Made by a program: the position numbers and the translations under genes
Assembly: GCA_023657425.1 (NCBI GenBank)
Contig: JAGTJW010000001.1
Coordinates: 558,001-622,000, forward strand
Origin: Ideonella sp. WA131b
Lineage (GTDB): Bacteria; Pseudomonadota; Gammaproteobacteria; Burkholderiales; Burkholderiaceae_C
Direction of reading: 5' to 3'
DNA length: 64,000 nt
Part shown: one piece after another, positions 56,551 to 64,000 of the stretch
Numbering within the stretch: the first letter of the stretch is position 1
Layout of the letters: every line of letters starts with the position of its first letter
The notes under the pieces: model-generated
Seen by the model: the letters and a program-made list of their open reading frames with translations, nothing else
Database searches by the model: none
Told to the model about the DNA's origin: nothing

Positions 56551-57916
56551 AGACCGCACGCCCAGCCTGGCTGTGCGCCTGGCGCTGGGTTTCGCCCTGG
56601 CCTTCGCATCGACGGCGCTGCTGGTGGTGGGCGTGCAGGCCGTGCTGGCCGAGCGATTCGGGCATCGCGTCACGCAGATGAGCATGGCCGGACAGACCGA
56701 GGACATCTTCGACGGCTTCGTGTTCGATGAGCACCGGCGGGTCATCGACGTGCGGCTGCCTGCCGAGGACTCGATCGGCTTCGACGACTTCTTCGCGAAC
56801 CTCAAGTACCGGGTGCTCGACCAGACAGGCAAGGTGGTGGCCAGCAGCGAGACCGACCGCCGCTCGCTGCTGCCCGGGCGCCCGGTGGCGGAGCAGGACG
56901 GCTTCTTCGGCGTCGTGCCGGTGGACGGGCGCGACTTCTTCGTCGGCGTCTGGGCGCGTGAGCTGCACGGGCACCGCTACCTGTTGCAGCTGGGGCGCAG
57001 CGACCGCTTCGAACTGCTGGCGCGCGAGGCGCTGACACCCGCCATCACCGACACCGTGCTGGTGCTGGGCTCGCTGTCGGCCATGATCTTCTCGCTGGCC
57101 GGTGCGCTGGCGGTGCGCTCGGTGCTGCGGCCGATCCGCCGCGTCGAGGCAGCGGCACGCGACGTCGGCGGCCGCAACCTGGCCGCACGGCTGCCCGAAG
57201 ACGGTCTGCCGGCCGAGATCCGCCCTCTGGTGCAGGCCTTCAACGGCGTGCTGGAGCGTCTGGAACGCTCGTTCCAGGAGCAGGACCGCTTCATCGCGAA
57301 CGCCGCTCACGAGCTGAAGACGCCACTGGCGCTGGTGCGAGCGCAGCTCGAGGCCGGACCACCCGGGCCCGAGGTGCAGGCCCGATTGCTGCGCGAGCTC
57401 GATGGCCTGGGGCGCCAGGTGCAGCTGCTGTTGCAGTTGGCCCAGGTGGCCGATCGCCAAACGCTGCGCCGCGGCCCGACGCAGCCCTTGGTGGTGGCCC
57501 GCACGGTGCTGGAGCACCTGGCCTTCCAGGCCGAGCGGCGCGACATCAGCCTGCGCCTGGAGGACAACAGTGCCGGACAGCCCATCGACGCCGATGCCGG
57601 TGCGCTGTTCGTGCTGGTGAAAAACCTGGTGGACAACGCGCTGGGCTTCGCGCCGCCCGGCAGCGCCGTCGAGCTGCGGCTGGAGGGCACCGGGTTGAGC
57701 GTCAGCGACCGCGGGCCCGGCGTGCCCCCGGAGCTGCGCGAGCACGTGTTCGAGCGCTTCTGGCGAGCGCCTGGGCAAGCGCGCGCCGGCTCGGGCCTCG
57801 GGTTGGCACTGGTCCGCGAGATCGCCCACGCCCACGGCTGGACGGTGCACTGCACCGAGACACCGGGGGGCGGCGCCAGCTTTGTGCTGCGATGGGCGGG
57901 CCCGGCGGCTGACTAG
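56528..57916 (+). CDS. Sensor histidine kinase, partner of the 55831 regulator
   Basis: 462 aa. N-terminal membrane helix ([22 protein letters not shown]), a periplasmic sensor region of about 120 residues (ends near residue 155), second helix ([22 protein letters not shown]), HAMP-like [16 protein letters not shown], dimerisation H-box [16 protein letters not shown], ATPase N-box [15 protein letters not shown]1 SDRGPGVP and G2 GSGLGLALV. The C-terminus ends GPAAD at the TAG (57914-57916), which is part of the CTAG of a family A repeat. Confidence 0.92.
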   Translation: MPGPRRAEDRTPSLAVRLALGFALAFASTALLVVGVQAVLAERFGHRVTQMSMAGQTEDIFDGFVFDEHRRVIDVRLPAEDSIGFDDFFANLKYRVLDQTGKVVASSETDRRSLLPGRPVAEQDGFFGVVPVDGRDFFVGVWARELHGHRYLLQLGRSDRFELLAREALTPAITDTVLVLGSLSAMIFSLAGALAVRSVLRPIRRVEAAARDVGGRNLAARLPEDGLPAEIRPLVQAFNGVLERLERSFQEQDRFIANAAHELKTPLALVRAQLEAGPPGPEVQARLLRELDGLGRQVQLLLQLAQVADRQTLRRGPTQPLVVARTVLEHLAFQAERRDISLRLEDNSAGQPIDADAGALFVLVKNLVDNALGFAPPGSAVELRLEGTGLSVSDRGPGVPPELREHVFERFWRAPGQARAGSGLGLALVREIAHAHGWTVHCTETPGGGASFVLRWAGPAAD

Positions 57917-57953
57917 AAGCGTGGGCGGCAGAAATCCAGCCCCGCGCCGGGGC
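57913..57953. repeat. Family A repeat, one-ended copy at the 3' end of the kinase gene
   Basis: CTAG at 57913-57916, AAGC then GTGGGCGGCAGAAATCC, and the hairpin GCCCCG-CGC-CGGGGC at 57939-57953. The TAG of CTAG is the stop of the kinase gene. It lies 64 bp before htpG and could form a terminator-like hairpin on either strand. Confidence 0.9.
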
Positions 57954-58017
57954 TCTTGAAATCCGTCGCGCTGCCTCCATCCTGGACAGACCCCGCGGTT
58001 TCTATCCTCCGACTCCC

Positions 58018-59895
58018 ATGGACAAAAAGACGCTTTCCTTCCAGGCCGAGGTGCAGCAGATCCTGCACCTCGTCACGCACAGCCTGTACAGCAACAAGGA
58101 GATCTTCCTGCGCGAGCTGGTCTCCAACGCCTCGGACGCCTGCGACAAGCTGCGCTTCGAGGCCCTGGACCAGCCCGCGCTCTGGGAAGAGCAGCCCGAG
58201 CTGAACGTGCGGGTGTGGTTCGACGCCGAGAAGAAGACCCTCACCATCCGCGACAACGGCATCGGCATGAGCGCCGAGGAGGCCGTGGCCCACCTGGGCA
58301 CCATCGCCAAGAGCGGCACGCGCGAGTTCCTCGGCAGGCTCGAGGCGGACAAGAAGAAGGACGCCAATCTCATCGGCCAGTTCGGCGTGGGCTTCTACAG
58401 CGGCTTCATTGTGGCCGACCGCATGACGGTGGAAACCCGCCGCGCCGGGGCCCCGGCCGGCGAGGGCGTGCGCTGGAGCAGCACCGGCAGCGGCGACTTC
58501 GAGGTCGAGACGATCGAGCGCACCGAGCGCGGCACCGACGTCATCCTGCGCCTGCGCGAGGGCGAGGAGGAGTTCCTCAGCGCCTGGAAGCTCAAGTCCA
58601 TCATCGCCAAGTACTCCGACCACCTGAACCTGCCGGTGCTGATGCGCAAGCAGACCTGGGACGAGGACAAGAAGGAGCAGGTCGACACGGACGAGTGGGA
58701 GCCCGCCAACAAGGCGCAGGCCCTGTGGACACGCAGCAAGAGCGACATCACCGACGCCGAGTACACCGCGTTCTACAAGCAGATCAGCTACGACCAGGAC
58801 GCGCCGCTGGCCTACACGCACAACCGCGTGGAGGGCCGCACCGAGTACACGCAGCTGCTGTACGTGCCCAAGAAGGCACCCTTCGACCTGTGGAACCGCG
58901 ACAAGCGCGGCGGCGTCAAGCTCTACGTCAAGCGCGTCTTCATCATGGACGACGCCGAGGCGCTGATGCCGGTGTACCTGCGCTTCGTCAAGGGCGTGAT
59001 CGACAGCGCCGACCTGCCGCTGAACGTGAGCCGCGAGCTGCTGCAGGAGAGCCGCGACGTGAAGGCCATCCGCGAGGGCAGCACCAAAAAAGTGTTGGGC
59101 ATGCTGGAGGACGTGGCCGAGAACCAGAAGGACACCTACGCCGATTTCTGGGCGCAGTTCGGCAACGTGCTAAAAGAAGGCATCGGCGAGGACTACACCA
59201 ACCGCGAGCGGCTGGCCAAGCTGTTCCGCTTTGCGAGCACGCACGCCGACAGCGGCGTGAGTCTTGCGGACTACGTGGGCCGCATGAAGGAAGGCCAGGA
59301 CGACATCTACGTCATCACCGCCGACAGCCTGGCGGCGGCCCGGAGCAGCCCGCAGCTGGAGATCTTCCGCAAGAAGGGCATCGAGGTGCTGCTGCTGGTG
59401 GACCGCGTCGACGAGTGGATGCTGAGCCACCTCCACGAGTTCGACGGCCACACCCTCACCAGCGTGGCCAAGGGCGCGGTCGACCTCGGCAAGCTGCAGG
59501 ACGACGCCGAGAAGCAGCAGGCCGAGGCCGCCGCCGAGGCCGCCAGGCCGCTGATCGAGCGCCTGAAGAAGACGCTGTCCGAGCGCACGAAGGATGTGCG
59601 CGTCACGACGCGACTGGTCGACAGCCCGGCCTGCATCGTGGCCGACGAGGGCGACATGAGCGCGCACCTGGCGCGCATGCTCAAGTCCGCCGGGCAGGAC
59701 GCGCCCAAGGCCAGACCCATCCTGGAGATCAACGCCGAGCACGCGCTGGTGAAGAAGCTGGACTCCGCCGAGGAGAGCGAGCGCTTCGACGACCTGGCCC
59801 ACATCCTGCTCGACCAGGCCGTGCTGGCCGAGGGCGGCGTGCTCGAAGACCCGGCCGCCTACGTGCGGCGCGTCAACGCGCTGCTGGTGGGCTGA
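58018..59895 (+). CDS. htpG: Molecular chaperone HtpG (Hsp90)
   Basis: 625 aa. GHKL ATPase domain: [45 protein letters not shown] (N-box/G1), [27 protein letters not shown]; middle domain with [36 protein letters not shown]-terminal dimerisation. ATG 58018. Bacterial Hsp90 with DnaK. No sigma-32 box identified in the 65-bp gap. Confidence 0.97.
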   Translation: MDKKTLSFQAEVQQILHLVTHSLYSNKEIFLRELVSNASDACDKLRFEALDQPALWEEQPELNVRVWFDAEKKTLTIRDNGIGMSAEEAVAHLGTIAKSGTREFLGRLEADKKKDANLIGQFGVGFYSGFIVADRMTVETRRAGAPAGEGVRWSSTGSGDFEVETIERTERGTDVILRLREGEEEFLSAWKLKSIIAKYSDHLNLPVLMRKQTWDEDKKEQVDTDEWEPANKAQALWTRSKSDITDAEYTAFYKQISYDQDAPLAYTHNRVEGRTEYTQLLYVPKKAPFDLWNRDKRGGVKLYVKRVFIMDDAEALMPVYLRFVKGVIDSADLPLNVSRELLQESRDVKAIREGSTKKVLGMLEDVAENQKDTYADFWAQFGNVLKEGIGEDYTNRERLAKLFRFASTHADSGVSLADYVGRMKEGQDDIYVITADSLAAARSSPQLEIFRKKGIEVLLLVDRVDEWMLSHLHEFDGHTLTSVAKGAVDLGKLQDDAEKQQAEAAAEAARPLIERLKKTLSERTKDVRVTTRLVDSPACIVADEGDMSAHLARMLKSAGQDAPKARPILEINAEHALVKKLDSAEESERFDDLAHILLDQAVLAEGGVLEDPAAYVRRVNALLVG

Positions 59896-59901
59896 CGGGG
59901 C

Positions 59902-60969
59902 TCAGTCGCCCATCAGCTCCAGCTGCTCTCGCAGCAGCGTCGTCTGCTGGCTCCAGTAGGCGGCGCTGCCGAACCACGGGAAGTGGATCGGGAAGGTGGG
60001 GTCGCTCCAGCGTGCGGCCAGCCAGGCGCTGTGGCGCAGCATGCGGCGCGTGCGCAGCGGCTCGATCAGCGCGCGCTCGCGGTCGTCGAAGTCGCTGAAG
60101 TCCTCGTAGCCGCGCAGCAGCACGTCGAACTGGCGCGCCATCGTCGGCGCGTCGCCCGATACCAGCATCCACAGGTCCTGCACCGCCGGGCCTTGCAGCG
60201 CGTCGTCGAGGTCGACGATGTGGGGGCGGCCAGGGTCGCCCTCGGCGCTGCCGGGGCGCCACAACACGTTGCCGATGTGGCAGTCGCCGTGCAGGCGCAG
60301 CGTGGCAAGGGCGCCGCTGGCCGCCACCCGCTCGAACGCCATGGCCACGGCCGCTGCCGCCGCCTCGGCGCTGGCCTGCCAGGCCGGTCGCTCGGCCGGC
60401 GTCACGATGTCGGCGTCGATCAGCGCCTGCACGGCCCGCGCCGCGTCGGCCGGGGCGAGCCGCTCGCGGTGTGCGAAGCGACCCTGGCGCCCGACCGCGT
60501 GCAGCCGCCCGATGAAGCGACCGAGCTGCGCGAGTACGGCCGGGTCGTCGAGCTCGGGCTCGCGGCCGGCGCGGCGCTCGGCCACGGCAAAGCGGTAGGC
60601 CGTGCCGTCGACGTCGTGCCAGGTGGCCAGCGTGGCCGGCTGGCCCTGCAGCTGCAGCCGCTCATCGGCCGGCTGCAGCACCCAGGGCGGCACGACCGGC
60701 ACCTCGGCAGCGGCGAGCTGGAGTGCGTAGGCATGTTCTTCGAGGATCTGCGCATCCGTCCAGCGCCCGGGCCGGTAGAACTTGGCCACCACCGCGCGGC
60801 CGTCCTCGAGCATCACCTGGAAGACGCGGTTCTCGTAGCTGTTGAGCTGCAGCAGCCGTCCGTCGCCACGCAGACCGGCGGCGTCGAGCGCCCCGAGCAC
60901 CTGCTGCGGGCCCAGGCCGGCGTAATGCGCCTGCGGCGCCGAGGTGGGGGTGTTCCGGGACAGGTCCAT
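59902..60969 (-). CDS. srkA: SrkA-like stress response kinase (YihE/RdoA)
   Basis: 355 aa, aminoglycoside-phosphotransferase-like fold. LLQLNSYENRVFQVMLEDGRAVVAKFYRPGRWTDAQILEEH holds the N-lobe Lys, and LRLHGDCHIGNVLW with IVDLDDALQGPAVQDLW is the catalytic (HGDxxxxN) and DFD-like loop; both are the SrkA signature. In E. coli it counters toxin-induced stress. Convergent with htpG (6 bp between stops). Start ATG 60969. Confidence 0.93.
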   Translation of the reverse strand: MDLSRNTPTSAPQAHYAGLGPQQVLGALDAAGLRGDGRLLQLNSYENRVFQVMLEDGRAVVAKFYRPGRWTDAQILEEHAYALQLAAAEVPVVPPWVLQPADERLQLQGQPATLATWHDVDGTAYRFAVAERRAGREPELDDPAVLAQLGRFIGRLHAVGRQGRFAHRERLAPADAARAVQALIDADIVTPAERPAWQASAEAAAAAVAMAFERVAASGALATLRLHGDCHIGNVLWRPGSAEGDPGRPHIVDLDDALQGPAVQDLWMLVSGDAPTMARQFDVLLRGYEDFSDFDDRERALIEPLRTRRMLRHSAWLAARWSDPTFPIHFPWFGSAAYWSQQTTLLREQLELMGD

Positions 60970-61122
60970 CGGGCAGGCCGGGTGTCGGGGAGGCGGGCCC
61001 CGGGTGCCAGAGCGGCCACCGGCCGCGCGTGTGGCCGGGCTTGCGGTGATTCTTGCATGCGGGTGCCGCGCTCAAGCGGTGCCGTCGCCCCGGGCAGGAC
61101 GATCCGTTACCCTCGCGGCCCG

Positions 61123-61503
61123 ATGGAACGCAACACCCGCCAACGCACCGCCATCCGCGACGCCCTGCAGCGCGCCCGCCGCCCGCTGCTGCCGCAAGAG
61201 GTGCTGCAAGCCGCCCAGGCCCAGGCGCCGCGGCTGGGCCTGGCCACCGTCTACCGCAACTTGAAGATGCTGGTCGAGGACGGCGAGCTGTGCACCGTCG
61301 AGCTGCCCGGCGAGAACCCCCGCTTCGAGTTCGCCGGCCGCCAGCACCACCACCACTTCCAGTGCACGCGCTGCCAGCGCGTGTTCGACGTGCACGCTTG
61401 CCCGGGCGATCTGTCGCGCCTGGCGCCGCCCGGCTTCACGGTGCAGGACCACGAACTCACGCTGTACGGGCGCTGCAGCGACTGCGCCACCGCGCCGCGC
61501 TGA
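61123..61503 (+). CDS. Fur-family transcriptional regulator
   Basis: 126 aa, on the short side for Fur (about 140-150). N-terminal winged helix TRQRTAIRDALQRARRPLLPQEVLQAAQ, LGLATVYRNLKMLVEDGEL; metal-binding RQHHHHFQCTRC and a second CxxC in RCSDCATAP form the structural zinc site. Metal (Fe, Zn or Mn) cannot be determined. It is divergent from srkA with 153 bp between. Given a zinc-type transporter operon near 5 kb, a Zur role is possible but unproven. Confidence 0.88.
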   Translation: MERNTRQRTAIRDALQRARRPLLPQEVLQAAQAQAPRLGLATVYRNLKMLVEDGELCTVELPGENPRFEFAGRQHHHHFQCTRCQRVFDVHACPGDLSRLAPPGFTVQDHELTLYGRCSDCATAPR

Positions 61504-61543
61504 CAACGGCTTGTTCGCGCCTGCCCGGGTGGCTGGCGCGTGG

Positions 61544-62947
61544 TCAGTGCGGCGCGATGGAGAAACCCACGCGGGTGCGCCCGTCGGCCGACTGGGCGCG
61601 CGGCTCGCCGCGGTGCATGCGGGCGATCGCCGCGACGATGGCCAGGCCCAGCCCGTGGTGACCGCCCTCGGCCGTGCAGCGCACGGTGTCGACGCGGAAG
61701 AAGCGGTCGAAGATGCGGGGCAACTGCTCCGCGGTGATCGCCGGGCCGGCGTTCTCCACCTCCACCTGGGCCGGCGCATCCAGCCCCGGCTGGGCGATGC
61801 GCACGGTGACGGCCGTCCCCGGCTGGGCGTAGCGGGTGGCGTTGCCGATCAGGTTGGACAGCGCCCGCTTGACCAGCGGCTCGTCGACCGCCACCGCAGC
61901 GTCGCCGTCGATGTGCACCGCCAGCGCCGCGTCTTCGAGCGCGGCCTCGTGGAACTCGATCACCTGGCGCGCCAGCGCGGCCAGGCTCACCGGTGCGCCG
62001 CGGCGGGCCGCTGCGCCGCGGTCTGCGCTGGCCAGGAACAGCATGTCGTTGACCATCGCCGACAGGCGCTGCAGCTCCTCGAGGTTGGCGGCCATGGTGT
62101 CCTGCAGCTCGGCGCAGCTGCGCTCGCGCGACAGCGCCAGTTCGGTGTGCCCGATCAGTGCTGCCAGCGGCGTGCGCAGCTCGTGCGCGACGTCGGCGTT
62201 GAAGCTCTCCAACTGTACGTAGGCGCGCTCCAGCCGCCCCATCAGGGCGTTGAACTGGTCGACGGCGGGCTGCAGCTCCTCGACGGGCTGCGCGAGTTTC
62301 AGGCGCTGGCCCAGGCGATCGGCCTCGATGGCGCGCGTCTGCATGGCCAGGTCCATCATGGGCGCCAGGCCACGCTTGACGGTGCGGAACACCAGCAGGC
62401 CCACGCCCAGCCCCCCGGCCAGCGCCGTGCCGAGCAGCGTCAGCGCGATGCCGGCCAGCATGGCGCGGTCTTCGCCGCAGTCCAGCACCAGCGTGCCGAC
62501 GAGCCGTCCCCCACCCACCGTGGGCGGGGTTTCGATCACGAAGCGATCGGTGCGGACGCGGTCGGAGTGGATGTCGAAGGCCGGCGGGCCGTCGCGGTAG
62601 AACTCGCTGCCGTCGGCGCGCTGCAGCACCAGGTGGGTGTCGGGCCGGCGCACGGCGTAGTAGGCCATCTTGGCGATGACCTCGGCCTCGCCGAGCTGCA
62701 TGGTGTTGCGCACGATCTCCTGCACGATCGAGGCCTTCACCTCCCACTGCTCGGCGTGCTTGCGCTCGAACTGGCGGCTGGTGAAGCCCCACAGCAGCGC
62801 GCACAGCAGCACCAGGCCGATGAAGGTCTGCACGGCCACCATCCAGCTCAGCCGGCGGCTGATGGAGTGGCGCACCTGCGGGCAGGCCGCCGCCGCGGGC
62901 TTGCGGCCCGCCTCCGGGTTGTCCAGTGCCGTGTCGGAGATGCTCAT
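61544..62947 (-). CDS. Heavy-metal-type sensor histidine kinase (CusS-like)
   Basis: 467 aa. First helix [22 protein letters not shown], periplasmic sensor, second helix [25 protein letters not shown]-like region, H-box [22 protein letters not shown]-box [13 protein letters not shown], and G2 [20 protein letters not shown]. Overall arrangement matches the CusS/IrlS class. It overlaps its regulator gene (ATGA). Convergent with the Fur-family gene. Confidence 0.88.
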   Translation of the reverse strand: MSISDTALDNPEAGRKPAAAACPQVRHSISRRLSWMVAVQTFIGLVLLCALLWGFTSRQFERKHAEQWEVKASIVQEIVRNTMQLGEAEVIAKMAYYAVRRPDTHLVLQRADGSEFYRDGPPAFDIHSDRVRTDRFVIETPPTVGGGRLVGTLVLDCGEDRAMLAGIALTLLGTALAGGLGVGLLVFRTVKRGLAPMMDLAMQTRAIEADRLGQRLKLAQPVEELQPAVDQFNALMGRLERAYVQLESFNADVAHELRTPLAALIGHTELALSRERSCAELQDTMAANLEELQRLSAMVNDMLFLASADRGAAARRGAPVSLAALARQVIEFHEAALEDAALAVHIDGDAAVAVDEPLVKRALSNLIGNATRYAQPGTAVTVRIAQPGLDAPAQVEVENAGPAITAEQLPRIFDRFFRVDTVRCTAEGGHHGLGLAIVAAIARMHRGEPRAQSADGRTRVGFSIAPH

Positions 62948-63696
62948 GGCTGACCCTCGCTGACCACGGCGTCGGGCCGGGCGGCGATTGCCGCTTCAGA
63001 CGCGGCGGCGCCGGGACGCTGCTCGAGCACATAGCCCATGCCGCGTACGTTGTGCAGCAGCTTGCCGCGGAAGGGGTCGTCGATCTTGGCGCGCAGCCGG
63101 CGCACCGCGACCTCGACGACATTGGTGTCGGAGTCGAAGTTCATGTCCCACACCTGCTCGGCCAGCGTGCTGCGCGACAGGATCTGGCCCTGACGGCGCA
63201 TCAGCAGCGTCAGCAGCGCGAACTCCTTGGCCGAAAGGTGCAGGCGCTGCCCGGCGCGCTGGGCCTTGCGGCTGACGAGATCCAGCTCGAGGTCGGCCAG
63301 GTGCAGCAGCGTCGGCGTGGTGGCCGGTGCCGCCGTGGCCACGCCCCGGCGCAGCAGCGCCCCGACGCGGGCCAGCAGCTCGGAAAACGCGAAGGGCTTG
63401 ACGAGGTAGTCGTCGGCCCCGGCTTCCAGGCCGCGCACGCGGTCTTCGATGCGTTCGCGCGCCGTCAGCATCAGCACCGGGGTGCGTCGGCGCTCGCGCA
63501 GCGCCTTGAGCACGCCGAAGCCGTCGATGCCGGGCAGCATGATGTCCAGCACCAGCAGCGCGTAATCGCCATCCAGCGCCAGGCGACGGCCGTCGATGCC
63601 GTCGCGGGCGACGTCGACCACGTAGCCGCTCTCGCCGAGCGCGCGGTGCAGGTAGTCGGCAAGCCGGGGGTCGTCTTCGACAACGAGGATGCGCAT
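62944..63696 (-). CDS. Heavy-metal-type response regulator (CusR/IrlR-like)
   Basis: 250 aa. Receiver: [15 protein letters not shown], Asp in [16 protein letters not shown], Lys in [26 protein letters not shown]-binding domain from about 125, with [45 protein letters not shown] and [26 protein letters not shown] is typical of the CopR/CusR group. Start ATG 63696; a further in-frame extension to 63996 lies in the divergent gene region. Next to a divergent exported protein at 63906 that may be its target. Confidence 0.9.
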   Translation of the reverse strand: MRILVVEDDPRLADYLHRALGESGYVVDVARDGIDGRRLALDGDYALLVLDIMLPGIDGFGVLKALRERRRTPVLMLTARERIEDRVRGLEAGADDYLVKPFAFSELLARVGALLRRGVATAAPATTPTLLHLADLELDLVSRKAQRAGQRLHLSAKEFALLTLLMRRQGQILSRSTLAEQVWDMNFDSDTNVVEVAVRRLRAKIDDPFRGKLLHNVRGMGYVLEQRPGAAASEAAIAARPDAVVSEGQP

Positions 63697-63905
63697 GGCA
63701 GGGGCAGAACCGGTGCAGGACAGTGGGCCTCGATTGTCCAGCCCCCCGCCCGGGCCGTGGATTACGGATTTGTCATCCCGGCGTTCGGCTCCGGTGAACC
63801 GGGCTCGCCACAGTTCGTTCCACGCCGCAAGCACACGGCGCATCTCCCGAAAGCCAAGCAGTCCTCCTCTACCGACCCAACCTCTTCGAACCACTGGAGC
63901 CCACC

Positions 63906-64000
63906 ATGAACCGCTTCTCCCTGATCGCCCTTGCCGCCGCCGCCGTGCTGGCCACCGCCCCCGCCCACGCCGCCCTGGGTGCCGGCGAAGGCACACCGGG
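63906..64000 (+). CDS. Exported protein, 5' end only
   Basis: ATG 63906 begins [20 protein letters not shown] followed by [11 protein letters not shown], a clear signal peptide with cleavage after AHA. Cut off by the right edge after 31 codons. It is divergent from the CusR-like regulator (209 bp), a position typical of targets. Not enough sequence to name it. Confidence 0.6.
   Translation, partial: MNRFSLIALAAAAVLATAPAHAALGAGEGTP

Overview
This window is a contiguous piece of a very GC-rich bacterial chromosome with short intergenic gaps, many ATGA/GTGA gene overlaps and no sign of introns, plasmid or phage genes. Gene content and order point to a betaproteobacterium of the order Burkholderiales, probably the Rubrivivax/Leptothrix/Methylibium lineage. 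The markers are a tyrS - M23 peptidase - anmK - erpA - bactofilin - rpsI/rplM block, a protocatechuate 4,5-cleavage (pmd/lig) operon, a Bug-type tripartite receptor, and REP-like repeats of kinds I associate with this order. That assignment is inference from recalled gene orders, not from a search.

Layout. 1-2.7 kb: end of a phosphonate uptake operon (phnCDE, minus strand) with a divergent PhnZ-type HD oxygenase. 2.7-6.4 kb: minus-strand ABC/FtsX transporter operon with a DUF3299 protein and an AI-2E family permease, resembling the zinc-responsive PA4064-PA4066 cluster of Pseudomonas. 6.4-10.8 kb: 5'-nucleotidase, two small ORFs and a periplasmic M16 peptidase. 10.9-21.1 kb: a Crp/Fnr-type regulator divergent from a long operon of an acyl-CoA ligase, a branched-chain-amino-acid-type ABC transporter (livGHM, binding protein, livF), a 100-aa orphan and a PaaK-like protein. 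21.3-22.3 kb: Bug-type receptor with a rho-independent terminator. 22.3-30.7 kb: housekeeping genes (dtd, tyrS, M23 peptidase, anmK, erpA, bactofilin, rpsI, rplM, GNAT, Sui1-like). 31-35.1 kb: Suv3-like helicase overlapping a B12-binding radical SAM gene. 35.2-42.3 kb: SPOR-like membrane protein, PPi-dependent phosphofructokinase, hydrolase, ketopantoate reductase-like protein, LysE-type exporter, DUF1415 protein and a frameshifted FAD oxidoreductase. 42.3-51.5 kb: LysR regulator and a complete-looking pmd/lig operon with pobA inside it. 51.5-53.8 kb: a decayed type III restriction-modification locus. 53.9-64 kb: aldo/keto reductase, outer-membrane protein, two two-component systems, htpG, srkA, a Fur-family regulator and the start of a small exported protein.

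Metabolic logic. The best resolved unit is catabolic: PobA makes protocatechuate from 4-hydroxybenzoate, LigAB opens the ring between C4 and C5, LigC oxidises the semialdehyde to 2-pyrone-4,6-dicarboxylate, LigI hydrolyses the pyrone, LigJ hydrates the resulting oxalomesaconate tautomer and LigK cleaves to pyruvate and oxaloacetate. No LigU/GalD-type isomerase is encoded in the window; a cytoplasmic-looking ModA-like protein and a DUF1932 dehydrogenase-like protein occupy the extra operon positions.

Repeats are the most distinctive layer. Three families occur. Family A (core GTGGGCGGCAGAAATCC, bounded by CTAG) is seen at 6366, 26834, 51466 and 57913; its CTAG ends form the actual stop codons of anmK, erpA, ligC and a sensor kinase gene, one copy truncates a restriction gene, and a 15-bp match to its tip coincides with a frameshift at about 41.64 kb. 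Family B (core CTGAGCCTGTCGAAG) fills gaps in the liv and pmd operons, and one copy is fused to the Shine-Dalgarno sequence of livM. Family C (C-run/G-run hairpins) sits after many genes and is amplified as a 78-bp tandem array at 30.7 kb. A separate 511-bp region (13731-14241) holds two inverted copies of a hairpin-type element. I saw no tRNA, rRNA or CRISPR array and no intact transposase. All calls come from reading the sequence only.
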